From Symsagittifera roscoffensis (taxonomy: Eukaryota > Xenacoelomorpha > Acoela > Convolutidae), in the NCBI RefSeq assembly GCF_963678635.1, contig NC_087063.1, positions 23,630,701 to 23,690,700 of the forward strand: DNA of 60,000 bases, in the 5' to 3' direction. Under the pieces are notes generated by a model that was given only the letters and a program-made list of their open reading frames with translations, did no database searches and was not told where the DNA came from. The translations under genes were made by a program, and so were the position numbers. The stretch's first letter is position 1. Each line of letters begins with the position of its first letter. This document shows positions 22,501 to 32,896 of this stretch, in pieces.

Positions 22501-24390
22501 TTGTTTATCAAAACTTCAATCCGTGAGTTCAGCACAGCTCGAGTTTTTAGTAGTCACAGGCTCGATTCACCGAAGAGCTTTTGCTCTTTTTCTTTTGTGC
22601 TATTCAACAAAATTTAGTATTCAACGGCTTGAATCAGAGAAAAAATCTTGCACAAAGCTCTCTGTGCTCGTTGTGCATGAGCGAAAAGATTTTTTGTCGA
22701 GCTCTTATTAACTAGCAGCACACTGTGGATGACAAACCAATGGCTATTTTGGTTACTGGTGTAGCTAAAACAAATTGAATGTTTGCTCTAGTTTTTTTTT
22801 ATCAAGCCAACGCATCTTTTTGGCTAAAAATACCTAAAATTTGGATAATTTAGATTATATAAGTCACAAGATTGCAGCTAATTCATTTTAAAATCCAAAC
22901 ACAACGAATCACGTCATTTAGTTTTGAAAAAAAAAATTTTTAAAGGAACGTTTAAAAAGCTTGAAACCTTTTTTTAGCAAGCTTCGGAAAAGCAGTCAGC
23001 CTTCTCTTGGTAGTTTTCACTTTTTCGTTAGAAGTCATTCAGCAAACGCATGTTTAATTGCGCAATCAAATTGCAAATAAACGATTCGGAAGTTGACTTC
23101 AGCTAGCAAGATTCTAGCTAATGTGAGCTATCCTAGTCTTTCATAAGTAAGCTTAGAAGATTCAGATCGCTTGATATTTATGTCCCACGGTACCCTAGAG
23201 CTCGCTGACTTAACAAACTTTTCACTGGAAGACAAAAAGGGACTATGATGATGACGATCCGTTTTTGTTTTTACTTTCCCAGCACGTTCAAAAAAACTAT
23301 CTAATCCCTGTGCAGACGTTTGGGGTGGAACGATAGCGGCTCTTTTTTCCAATTCGTTCTGCTGATAACAGAGAAATCTTGTTTCTTTGGAGGTTTTTGA
23401 TTTTCTATGCTGCCTTTTTTGTCTGTCTTCCTTTTTAGCCTGTAGCTTAAGATGGCGAATTATTCTTTAAAAACCAACCGCGAATTATGGATGGAACTAC
23501 TGCAGTTCTCAACTAGAAGTTGTCGCATCAAGATGCACTTGTCTGCTCTCCCGACAATTTTGTTCATTTTATGGCAGAATGATTTTAGTCTTTGTTGAAT
23601 GGACTACTGACCTACTTCCTGATGCGAGACTTGCTTCTTTGATAAGAATTTTTATGTACTGCTTCACTGGTACGGACCGCAAAAATTGCTTCAAACAAAA
23701 AGATTGGGAAATTTACAAGGAATTCATGGACTCTAATCTTAATGATCCAATTAAAACTGTATTTGAGTGCACTTCAATTTGATTCGGGTATTTGTCAGCT
23801 AAATCTAAGATATAAGTCAGTTTTCATCTTCATTCTAGTAACAACTTCTTTGCTCAAGTAAAATATCGAAAACTGAAAGCTCATTTTCTGCGCTTTCCAG
23901 CTCTCCATCAACGTTTGCAGTGCCTTCCAACACCCATGTGCCTCTGTCATCACTCGCCTTAGCGGGGACAGCAACCTTATACGCACTGTTGTCATCGGTA
24001 ATCTCCTTTGGAGCACCCTGGCAATCAGTCGTTTCTCCGATGCAGGAGCTACTCAGTTTTTATTCGCAAGTATCGATGCCACAGGCATTTGGGCTGGTAT
24101 ACCCATCTCCGTAACGTTCATTCGGCACACTCCCTTATTCAAATTCACGCTTTGCTTCAATATTACTAGCTAAATTTTTGCTACATAAATTCGTTTAATT
24201 CGGCATCACTATAACCAAATTCTCCATGGCCGTCGGCATTTCCTAATTATCGTAAAGTTGAAAAAACCCCATGACGAAAAATTTGAACAGAAAATTCTGG
24301 AGAATACAATGTCCACCAGGGTAACAATGTCTCTTAAAGAGAGCACGGAATATGGAAGCACGAGGCGAGAGATCTTTGTTCCAAAATTAG
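22501..24390 (+). repeat. Array module B, copy 4, with diverged 5' part
   Basis: The 5' part (22,501-23,560) is strongly diverged. From about 23,565 the sequence is a good module B copy, cut at about 24,393 where it joins module C. A plus frame at 23,579-23,782 (67 codons, FKQKDWEIYKEFMDSNLND) matches broken frames in module A. Confidence 0.6.
23835..24059 (-). pseudogene. Array-encoded acidic segment, module B copy 4
   Basis: The open minus-strand frame reads SSSCIGETTDCQGAPKEIT, then DDNSAYKVAVPAKASDDRG, TWVLEGTANVDGELESAEN, and FDILLEQRSCY before a TAG. It is close to copies 1 and 3, with the same upstream TAA. Four independent B or A loci keeping this frame open argues against chance. 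Confidence 0.5.
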
Positions 24391-25220
24391 ACTAAATTGG
24401 GTAAGATCACTCAAAAGATTGCAGCTAACTCCTTCTAAAATCTAAACACAATGAACCCAGTCAAACTTTGTTTGAAAAAAATCACAATAAAAAGTAATAA
24501 TTAAATACCGTGAAGTCTTTTTTCATTATGCTAAGGAACAAAAGCAAGCGACTCAGAGTAAATTTCACTTTGGTGCTGGAAGCTCTTCAGCAAATGCCTG
24601 TTTTATCGTGCAATCGAGTTCCAAATGAAATCGAATACAAAAACCGATAACTTATGCAAAACTTATTTTATGGAATCAATTTCTCGCGTCGCCTAAAGAT
24701 TTCTAGTCTAGCCAAGTGAGTCAAATCAATATGTTGGTCAAATCAATATAATGTTTTGTGCAGAATCGCACTTCAACTAACAAACCTGAAATTGACGAAG
24801 CGCTGTCTCCCATTTGAGCTGGCAATGATTATGGTTTTGACTACCAGTCCTGCGTTTGAGACAGGGAAGCTGAGAATGGGATGAATGTACCGACCAAGAA
24901 GTTGTTCAGGCGGTGCGATCCAGACAAGTGCGCAGCGCAATGCTCGCCAGATAAAGCGCGCATTGATTTTCGTTCATCAGATGACGACATGAGCTGCTGA
25001 GTAAACTTGCGGACTTTTATTCAAAACAAAATTAGTGAACCCATGATCTGAAGAAAATCATTGATCATGCGTCAAGGTTGCCCCCATTGATGGATCGAAG
25101 AGAAAATATCAGCCGCTCGACAGATCTAAAAGCCTGAGTTATACTGCAAACGACATTGAACGTTTCCAATATGAGGTGCAGGAGGTTTCATGAATCGTGT
25201 ATCATATCATAGCTGGGACG
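24391..25220 (+). repeat. Array module C, copy 4, and array tail
   Basis: It resembles the other C modules up to about 25,020, then continues through a tail (GATCATGCGTCAAGGTTGC, later GGTTTCATGAATCGTGTATC) that recurs at 30,790-30,960. This is the right end of the continuous array. Confidence 0.6.
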
Positions 25221-26393
25221 AGAATAAATAACTTTTTGACGTTGCTTGTAATTCGTTGAGGTTTTCCAGAAGAATGAGATTTTGGCGGATTTCCCCGGCA
25301 AAGTACTCATCAACAACTTTGCCCACAGCACTGACACCAACCAGAAGTTCTCAGTAATTACGTCATTAAACTTGCGGATTTCCCTAGTGGTTGATCGACG
25401 CCTCAAACGAGGACTGTGCCATTCACAAAAAGAGTATTCGTCCTGCGGTGTTTGGTGAACCACGCCACCCAGAAAAAAAATGAAGCCAACATGAAATTGG
25501 CTGCAGTTTCGCTGACCTGTACAAATGATAGAATTGTCATTTTCAAATTGTAAAGTGATATTGCACGTTTTCAGCAACTGCGAATTGATTATGGAAATAA
25601 GGCCGTGCGCGTAAGTGTTGTTCTACAGTTGAAATCAATGAATCCACAAACAAATTGTTTATTTTAGTCATGTGCTTTATCGAACTCACTTAATTAATTT
25701 TTTGGTACTTCCTCTGTACAGTTATTTATTCAGATCATATCAGCAATTAACAAACAATCATCAATGTTGATCAACTTAGCAGCATTTAGGATCAGCTGCA
25801 GTCGAGAATCTGTTGCATTTTTTTCCAGGAAGAAAATTTCAATCAGTGAGAGTAGCAAAGTTTAGGTTTTAGTAGTCACCTACTCGATTCACCGAAAAGC
25901 TTCTGCTCATACTTTCCTGTGACACTCTAAAACTTTAGTAGTCAACGGTTTAAATCACAGAGGAAATCTTGCCCAAATTTTTGGATGATGTTAGTAGTAC
26001 ATCTGTATGGGACAAGGTTAAATTGTTTCAACAACGTTTTCTTAATTTAATCTTCCGTTTGTATTAATCTTCCGAATAATACTTCATTTCGAAAACTATT
26101 TTGAAGTAAATAAAAAATAAACTATTTAACCATGATTTTTAAGCAAAGGTGAGAGCTCCAGGGGAGAATTAGCTGGCATGAGAATTGGGAATGCGAAAAC
26201 ATCTCCTAATTCTTGAAGTAGAGCGTGATTATACTTATCATGACTCACAGATCAAAAAGAACAAATCAAGAAAAATTCCACCTGAGAATACCACTTAAAA
26301 TACAGCTGATAAAATCAGAAAACTCACTTTGTAAACCAAATTTTGCCATTCCAAATTTTGCCATTCCAAACTATTAAATAGTTTCATATAAAC
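25221..26393. other. Intergenic, with a module fragment at 25,835-25,985
   Basis: No gene is supported. A minus-strand open frame of 129 codons (25,188-25,577) matches nothing I recognise. At 25,835-25,985 the module boundary motif recurs (CAGTGAGAGTAGCAAAGTTT, then TCGATTCACCGAAAAGC). The 5' untranslated region of the LINE lies somewhere before 26,394, and its start could not be fixed. Confidence 0.4.
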
Positions 26394-27293
26394 ATGTCAA
26401 ATCAACGTCATAGCTGCAAATCATGCCGTAAACCAATGATGTCTTCTGCTGAAATGTACCACTGTGTGGGATGTGACGCAAGGATGCATCTTGATACTAC
26501 ATGCACTGGTTTGACACCTGTGGCAGTCAATGGAATCAGGGAACTGGGAACGAGGGCCATGCTTCTCTGCAACGACTGTGTAGCAAACAACAAGAGGGAC
26601 GACTTTGTTCAAGATGCTACAATTCAGCAACTTAAAGATAAGTTCACTACTGATATTATTGAGAGCAAATTTATTCCGGTCGTCAATACCCTAAAGCCTG
26701 TAATCGAAATTACGATAGAACAAATTTTCAATTCAAAAATGAATGCGCTTACCGAAAAAAGCACCGAGAAGGCAGAAGCCTTAATCAAGAAAAATAGCAT
26801 GAAACAGAATGAAAAAGCAGATGATAAGAAGTCAAATAACTTTCACAATGTGTCGAAATGTCTAAGAATTCAGGGAATTCCTGAAAACAAAGAGTTTTCA
26901 AAAAATGAAAATGTTTTTCACGCAAACGAAACAATAAAAGAAATATTTGAAAAACTGCGAGTGAATGCAAACGTGGAAAATGTACATCGACTTGGAAAAT
27001 TTTCAGAAAGTCGTTCTAAACCAAGAGTTACTATGGTTACACTATCTAGTGAATGGCATGCAAAATTGATATTAGCCAAAAGTGCTGAAATGTGGGATGA
27101 CCTGAAAAATATGGGGTTTTTTATATTGCCTGCCCTAAGCTATGAGGATTCAAAGAAAGAAAATTTATGCCTTCAAAAAAGACGTGAATTGATAAATGCA
27201 AACGTACCACCCAGCAGCTTGAAAATTCGTAACTTCCAATTATTTAAAGACGATGTTTTGGTAAACATTGATGCTAAAAAAGCCACTGAATGA
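26394..27293 (+). CDS. LINE ORF1: PHD finger plus L1-ORF1-like RNA-binding region
   Basis: The frame is 299 codons. Residues 8-61 form a complete PHD-type zinc finger, Cys4-His-Cys3 (C8, C11, C24, C27, H32, C37, C58, C61). Residues about 65-150 are charged and probably helical. Residues about 150-295 resemble the RRM-like and C-terminal domains of transposase-22/L1 ORF1 proteins (CLRIQGIPE, VENVHRLGK). Such ORF1 proteins coat LINE RNA as chaperones. The PHD version is known from CR1- and jockey-type elements. The frame ends in TGA followed by CTA, three bases before the next ATG in the same frame. Confidence 0.85.
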   Translation: MSNQRHSCKSCRKPMMSSAEMYHCVGCDARMHLDTTCTGLTPVAVNGIRELGTRAMLLCNDCVANNKRDDFVQDATIQQLKDKFTTDIIESKFIPVVNTLKPVIEITIEQIFNSKMNALTEKSTEKAEALIKKNSMKQNEKADDKKSNNFHNVSKCLRIQGIPENKEFSKNENVFHANETIKEIFEKLRVNANVENVHRLGKFSESRSKPRVTMVTLSSEWHAKLILAKSAEMWDDLKNMGFFILPALSYEDSKKENLCLQKRRELINANVPPSSLKIRNFQLFKDDVLVNIDAKKATE

Positions 27294-27296
27294 CTA

Positions 27297-28313
27297 ATGT
27301 ACCTAAACTGTGTACTGTTGAATGCCAGGAGTTTATTGAAATTTGAAAGAAGAAGTAAATTTGTTTCAGCTGTATCTCATTGTGCAGCATCTGTACTTTT
27401 AGTGACTGAAACCTGGCTAAATGATCAAATTGAAGACACTGAACTCATGCTACTTGAATATTCTGTTTATAGAGCGGACCGCAAATTAACAGGTAACACT
27501 TCGAATCACGGTGGTGTTCTTATCGCAGTAAGAGATTGTTTTAATTCATATAAACTAAATCTAGATCTACCAGAATGTGCATTAGCGGTTCAAATAGAAG
27601 TGAACAATTTCAATTTCGTGATTTTTTGCGTATACAATCCCCCAGAAGATAGCAAATACAGATATAATTTTGAAGATTTCAAAAAGATTTTTGATTCGAT
27701 TGTCTCCATTAAAAATCATCCTGTTCTTTTATGTGGCGACATAAATTTCCCTCAAACGGATTGGAGAATTAACCAAAGCACGAGTATATATGAAAATGAA
27801 ATTTTGGAATTAGTAGACGAAGCAGAAATGAATCAAATAATTGAATTTCCAACTTGTGGTTCAAATATATTAGATGTCGCTCTAATGAGGGGGTTGGAGG
27901 GTTTCGCTGAAATTTGCACGAATTTTGAAAAAAGCTATGATATAACAGATCACAGACCTATATCGCTGAAAATTGAAATAGATGTTCAAGACGAAAAACC
28001 AGTCAAAGAAAGTTTTTATAGTTTTTGCTCGGCGGACTATGATAGCATGATTGATTATATGCAGAAATATCCCTTTTCACCTATTTGTTTTACAAATATC
28101 GATAGAATGTCTGACGAAATGTACGAATATATCAACAATCTTATTTCAAATTTTGTTCCAAAACGAACCATGCATAGACAAAAATTACCACCTTGGGTGA
28201 GTCCAAAGACTTCAAATTTGATTAAAATTCTAGAAACAAAGCGAAAACAATTCGACTCAAGGCCTACTCCCCATTTGCAGGAAACGATAACGAATTTTCA
28301 AAAAACAGTTTAA
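27297..28313 (+). CDS. LINE ORF2, N-terminal part: apurinic-type endonuclease
   Basis: The frame is 338 codons with the APE-like endonuclease fold that nicks the genomic target. Visible catalytic landmarks are N9 (LLNARS), E38 (TETWLN), D148/N150 (CGDIN) and D218-H219 (TDHRPIS). After the nuclease, about 100 residues lead toward the reverse transcriptase. The frame ends at TAA 28,311-28,313, and the same frame reopens at once into the reverse transcriptase. This looks like one ORF2 interrupted by a nonsense codon. The start is the first ATG after the ORF1 stop. Confidence 0.85.
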   Translation: MYLNCVLLNARSLLKFERRSKFVSAVSHCAASVLLVTETWLNDQIEDTELMLLEYSVYRADRKLTGNTSNHGGVLIAVRDCFNSYKLNLDLPECALAVQIEVNNFNFVIFCVYNPPEDSKYRYNFEDFKKIFDSIVSIKNHPVLLCGDINFPQTDWRINQSTSIYENEILELVDEAEMNQIIEFPTCGSNILDVALMRGLEGFAEICTNFEKSYDITDHRPISLKIEIDVQDEKPVKESFYSFCSADYDSMIDYMQKYPFSPICFTNIDRMSDEMYEYINNLISNFVPKRTMHRQKLPPWVSPKTSNLIKILETKRKQFDSRPTPHLQETITNFQKTV

Positions 28314-28322
28314 TGCAAAAAT

Positions 28323-29954
28323 ATGGAACTAGAACGAGTAGAGTACCAAGAAAGTATCTTAAGTTCTCGAAATACTAACATGATTTTCAAACATTTCAAA
28401 AACTTGAAAAAGCAGAAGTCGAGCCTACCGCGTGAAATGGAATTAAATGGTATTAAATATAAGGAGTCAGCTGAAAAAGTCGAAAAATTAAATAATTTTT
28501 TTCACTCTGTATTTACGCCGAAATTGAATTTTAAAGTAACAGACATTGCTTGCGAAAATGCTTCCCTCATAAATTTTGACATATCTCAAAACAAAATCCG
28601 AGAATTGTTGACTAAACTGGATGTAACAAAAAGTAAAGGCCCGGATGGCCTGCCGCCTTGTTTTTTGAAAAGTTTAGCTAAACCGATGAGCTCCATTTTA
28701 AATGCTATTTTCAAAAATATCAAGAGGTTACGATGTGTACCTAAATTCTGGAAAAGTGCTGCTATTTCGCCCATACACAAAAAAGACGACAAAAGGCAAA
28801 TAAAAAACTATAGACCTGTCTCGTTATTAACAATTATCTCTAAAGTGCTCGAAAAATGCATGTACGAACCACTTTACGATCACTTTCAAAAATACATGAA
28901 ATCAAGTCAACATGGTTTTGTTAAAAAGAAGTCGGTTGTAACTAATCTGTTAGCATTTTTACAACAAGTTTACGAGGCGCTGGATAAAAATCCGAACGAT
29001 GAAGTGCTCGTTTATTACACCGATTTTTCAAAGGCATTCGATAAAGTGCCCCATTTTGAATTGTTGAAAAAAGTGGCGAATATTGGAGTAGGGGGATGTT
29101 TTTTGGAAGTCTTAGCGAGCTATCTTGAAAACAGAACGCAGTGGGTAAAATGTGACAATGTATCATCCTCTTCTAAATTAGTTACAAGTGGAGTTCCTCA
29201 AGGGTCTCTGCTGGGGCCGTTACTGTTTTGCATTTTTATAAATGACCTGCCAGAAGTGCTAAAATTCACTACTCCCTTCATTTATGCAGACGATTTAAAA
29301 CTTTTCTCGGCGGGCCTATCCAAATTTGAAATACAATCAGATATATCGGCTTTAGAAAATTGGGTGAACGGAAACAAAATGGAGTTGGCTCCTGACAAAT
29401 GCAAAGAGCTGATTTTTCGAGGAAACTCAAATTCAATTCAAATCAACGGGCATATGCTTGAATCAGTAGAAACAATAAAAGATTTGGGGGTACATATTGA
29501 TAAAACCCTAAGCTGGTCAAATCATCTAATGGCGAGAATGAAAAAAGCAAATCAGATTTTCTATTTTGCTAAAAGAAAAGTGGCAAAAGGGGTTTCACAG
29601 AAAGTAAAATTGGGTGTTTACAAGTCAGCGGTTTTACCACTTTTAACATTTGCATCTTCGTGTTTTAATATATGCCGCGCAAATTTATCAAAACTTGAAC
29701 GATTCCAGAAAAGAGCGCTAAAATGGGTAACAAACAGTTATGAGAGTGATTATCTAACGTTGTTAAAACGAACGAATACATTGCCCCTTACTATGTTCAT
29801 ACAGCTATGCAATCTATTGAACCTATCGAGCTTTTTTCACAGTGCAAACGATTTACAAATACGACTATTAACCAACAAGTCTGCCTCAAATACAAGACAA
29901 AATGATGGCCCGAAAAAAGCCTTAAGCCTTAAAAAAGGCTTATTTCGGCCTTAA
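28323..29954 (+). CDS. LINE ORF2, C-terminal part: reverse transcriptase
   Basis: The frame is 543 codons. The non-LTR reverse transcriptase domain spans about residues 100-330, with KGPDGLPP (105-112), NYRPVSLL (162-169), the first catalytic Asp in TDFSKAFD (233-240), GVPQGSLLGPLLF (290-302) and the YADD box (321-324). A thumb and the typical ERFQKRALKW segment follow. The natural C-terminus has been displaced: an insert with a 14-bp inverted repeat (29,935-29,970) shifts the frame, and the end of the protein continues out of frame to a TAA at 30,196-30,198 with a Cys-rich FCDCRNCRDVW motif. The clade is CR1/jockey-like by domain layout. Confidence 0.9.
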   Translation: MELERVEYQESILSSRNTNMIFKHFKNLKKQKSSLPREMELNGIKYKESAEKVEKLNNFFHSVFTPKLNFKVTDIACENASLINFDISQNKIRELLTKLDVTKSKGPDGLPPCFLKSLAKPMSSILNAIFKNIKRLRCVPKFWKSAAISPIHKKDDKRQIKNYRPVSLLTIISKVLEKCMYEPLYDHFQKYMKSSQHGFVKKKSVVTNLLAFLQQVYEALDKNPNDEVLVYYTDFSKAFDKVPHFELLKKVANIGVGGCFLEVLASYLENRTQWVKCDNVSSSSKLVTSGVPQGSLLGPLLFCIFINDLPEVLKFTTPFIYADDLKLFSAGLSKFEIQSDISALENWVNGNKMELAPDKCKELIFRGNSNSIQINGHMLESVETIKDLGVHIDKTLSWSNHLMARMKKANQIFYFAKRKVAKGVSQKVKLGVYKSAVLPLLTFASSCFNICRANLSKLERFQKRALKWVTNSYESDYLTLLKRTNTLPLTMFIQLCNLLNLSSFFHSANDLQIRLLTNKSASNTRQNDGPKKALSLKKGLFRP

Positions 29955-30198
29955 GCCCGAAATAAGCCTTAAAAAAGTCCGCACAGAAAAAGCTCGCGCT
30001 GAGTTTTGTTTCAGGCTGTCTCGGGTGGCCAATCATCTACCTGGAACAGTAGATTTCTTCAATCCCACGGGGCTAAAAAACAGACTCTTGAATTTTATGT
30101 GGACCTATCAAATGGCGAAATTCAATGAGGCGAATCCTTGCACATGGATACTGTTTTGTGATTGTCGAAACTGCAGGGATGTATGGAAGACGTTTTAA
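29907..30198 (+). pseudogene. Out-of-frame C-terminus of LINE ORF2
   Basis: After the inserted palindromic stretch, a frame from about 29,986 to 30,198 reads ARAEFCFRLSRVANHL, then TGLKNRLLNFMW and CDCRNCRDVWKTF-stop. This is the cysteine-bearing tail found at the end of many LINE ORF2 proteins. It is shifted relative to the frame of 28,323-29,954. Confidence 0.6.
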
Positions 30199-30241
30199 GA
30201 AGAAATGAACTGGGAGCAGTCCCATCAGAAGTATTTCTGAG

Positions 30242-30246
30242 AATCC

Positions 30247-30280
<34 letters not shown>

Positions 30281-30283
30281 ACA
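30242..30283 (+). repeat. (CAA)n tail of the LINE
   Basis: About thirteen CAA/ACA units directly follow the LINE 3' untranslated region. LINEs of the CR1/jockey group often end in such simple repeats rather than poly-A. This marks the 3' end of the element. No target duplication was found. Confidence 0.7.
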
Positions 30284-30960
30284 AAGTGTTTCGTTTTATT
30301 TGTTTTTAGAAATCCAGTTTTGTTTGAGAAATGGCTTAATTTTTTTCTTGGATTCCACTGACAATTGTTAAATATGATTTCGTTAAATATTATTTCCTCA
30401 ACTGCTTTATCTAGCTTGCTACAGATCAATATCGTCCAAAAATGGTTAACTTCTGATGGTTGGGTCCTACCAATGATAGCTGCCTCTTGGATCCATAAGG
30501 AAATCATTTTCCCTCCTAACTTTCAACGAAACAAACCTGAAACCGAGGAAGCGCCTTTTCGCATTTACGGTGGCATTTTTTATGTTTTTAACTACAAGCC
30601 CTGCGCTTGAGATGGAAAAGATGAGACTTAAAGTGATATACACACGAAGAAGTTGATCAGGCTGTGCAGTCCAGACAAAACGCGCAGCGATATGCCCGCC
30701 AGGTTTAGCGCGCACAGTTTTTCGTTCAGCAGATGACGACATCCTAACTTGCGAACTTTTACTCAAAACAGAAGTAGGCAACCCATGACCTGAACAAATT
30801 CGTTGATCGTGCGTCAAAGTTGCTCTGATGAATCGAAGAGGAAATATTAGCCGCTTGAGAGATCTAAAATTTGGAATCACACTGCAAACGACATTTAAAA
30901 CTTCATTATGAGGTGCAGGAGAGTTTCATGAATCGTGTATCATATCAAAGCTGGGACGGG
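30284..30960 (+). repeat. Diverged array-module fragment beyond the LINE
   Basis: 30,284-30,516 shows nothing recognisable. From about 30,517 (CGAAACAAACCTGAAACCG) to 30,960 the sequence follows the module C end and array tail (24,780-25,217) at lower identity, so it is an older copy. Confidence 0.55.
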
Positions 30961-31143
30961 ATTTGTGATGTGAACTTTCCCATTTTTGAAAACTTCCTGT
31001 TTTTTTGATGGCTCGAAAAGTATATCGTTATATGGATTTGGTTTTGGATCATTCATTTGACGTTCTTTTTTGCTAGGTTTGATTGACAGAGCCGAAAAGC
31101 GAATTCTTACGAGTTGAGACGTCGCCGTCTGAAGACAGCGAAG

Positions 31144-31187
<44 letters not shown>

Positions 31188-32135
31188 TAAAGAGATGAAA
31201 GATGATAACCAGAGGTAAGGGACACAGTAGAGAAAACAGAAATCGAATCTTACTTACGTCTAAGAGAACAAGCTTTGGAGGTGGACTAAGCCTCGCGGTG
31301 AAGCGGGCAAAGCCGAATACTGTGAGACCAAAACCATTTGAACCCAAAACCCAAGATGAAGTATTCCCATAGAAGATGGAACGAAGCCAACGGTCCAAGG
31401 GACAAGACGAAACAAAGCTGCTGAAACAGTCAGACAAGACCCAGTCAAAACAAAAAAAGCAGATGTAGAAGGGACAAGACAAAGAGAATCAGCAACAATG
31501 GATACAACAGTGGATCCGGAAAATTGAGCAAGCAGACGGAAGCATTGAAAAAAGCGAGACATGAAGAAGATTGACATGAAAGCAAGGCCAGTTGAAAAAC
31601 TGGACAGGTTTCAGAAGCACAATCTGGCACCGGAGGAATAGGAACTGTTGGCAGGCCTCGTCCTGCGAAAATTCAGGACGAGGTAGGATTGCGAAAGAAC
31701 CCGAAAGAGAGAGGAGAGGAAAAATTTGAGCTACCGCTAGAATTTTTGGATTAATCGAGCCAAGAGGACACTAGCGTGAGAAGAAACTCGCCAGCAAACA
31801 AGAGCAAAGAACCATCGAGGCTCACCTCTACAGACTCTGAGAAAATGGAGTCACGCGTAAATCGACTGAAGGAGGCCATAACGAGCTACAGTACCTGTCG
31901 AATCGAGATTGACACAACTGGAGCGCCACTTAATCCGAAGAAATTATGGATACAGGACCTCGGATGCGGATGCTAGCTGGAACCCATGTCGGGAAATAGA
32001 AACAGAGATGAACTAAGAATCTGAAAAAAAAAATTAAATAATTTTTGCAATGCAAAACTGAGACCTAAACTCTTAAAATTATTATAAAACTTTATTTGTT
32101 ATAAGGTGCTAAATTTTTCCCCGTCGTTAGGGGAG
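30961..32135 (+). other. No intact gene; GA microsatellite and possible retroelement relic
   Basis: An (AG)n run lies at about 31,150-31,185. From 31,200 to 31,980 the plus strand is purine-rich. A 66-codon frame (31,776-31,976) contains KMESRVNRLKEAI and could be the end of a decayed retroelement polyprotein, but no diagnostic motif remains. The opposite-strand open frames at 30,940-31,630 owe their length to the biased composition. Confidence 0.35.
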
Positions 32136-32327
32136 TGTGGTACTGCTCAGGCAGAACCCTTGATTCTTTTGTTACTTATTTGTTATTGAACGTATTTTGT
32201 TATCAGATCAGGTTCATTAGGATCTAATCCTATGTACAACATTACGCTGTTCAGTTTTCTTATACTAGAGCAAAACTCAGCAACTCATTATCAACAAGAA
32301 CAGAACAGATGATCTGAGAAAATGGAT
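32136..32327 (+). mobile_element. Possible solitary LTR remnant
   Basis: A purine run (AGGGGAG) is directly followed by TGTGGTACTGC, as at the polypurine tract and 3' LTR boundary of a retroelement. A candidate end ...AACAGAACA lies near 32,327. No second LTR and no target duplication were found. Confidence 0.2.
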
Positions 32328-32896
32328 TAAAGATTAAAAACAATTTGTTGCTATTCTCACATCAGAGTATCACACTTTAGAGGGTTCTTTAGAGTATCAC
32401 ACTTTTGATAGATTGTATAGGAGTTCATTTTCTAGAGTATCGCACAGGAGTTTATTTGAAATCAAAAGTTAAATTGAAAACAGTCGACATGTATGACCCA
32501 GCATTTACTTCTTATAATTTCTGTCCTGTTTTAGTGTTTGTTGAGATCATAAACGATAAATTGGAGACTTGGGACTACATTTTTTAAAAAATCAAAGTAG
32601 CTTTTTTAGTTGAGGCACTCTCAAATATCTGAAAACGATCACGAGTTTATCAAAAATTGCCATTTTTTTTTAAATCACACAAAATTGTTTTTAAGAATGC
32701 TTTTTAAGAATAGTTATTTTTTATATTATTTCTTAGAGTTTCTTTTTTCCGGCGAGACCTGAATCCACCGAGGTTTTGTTTGACAGCAATTATCCTCTTT
32801 GTTGCTAAGTTTGTAACTGAGTTTGTTTCAAGTTTTAGTTTGAAAAATGAAACCAAATTTTGAAGCAATTGAACTTTATGACAACTATTTTACTTT
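32328..32896. other. AT-rich intergenic sequence, nothing recognised
   Basis: No coding signature, RNA gene or clear repeat was seen apart from a short repeat of TAGAGTATCACACTTT near 32,365-32,405. Confidence 0.5.

Noticed and set aside
25188-25577. Minus-strand 129-codon frame
   Set aside because: No recognisable domain, no start context and no second copy with the frame kept.
30940-31630. Overlapping minus-strand frames rich in Leu/Ser/Phe
   Set aside because: They translate the complement of a purine-rich tract with an AG microsatellite.
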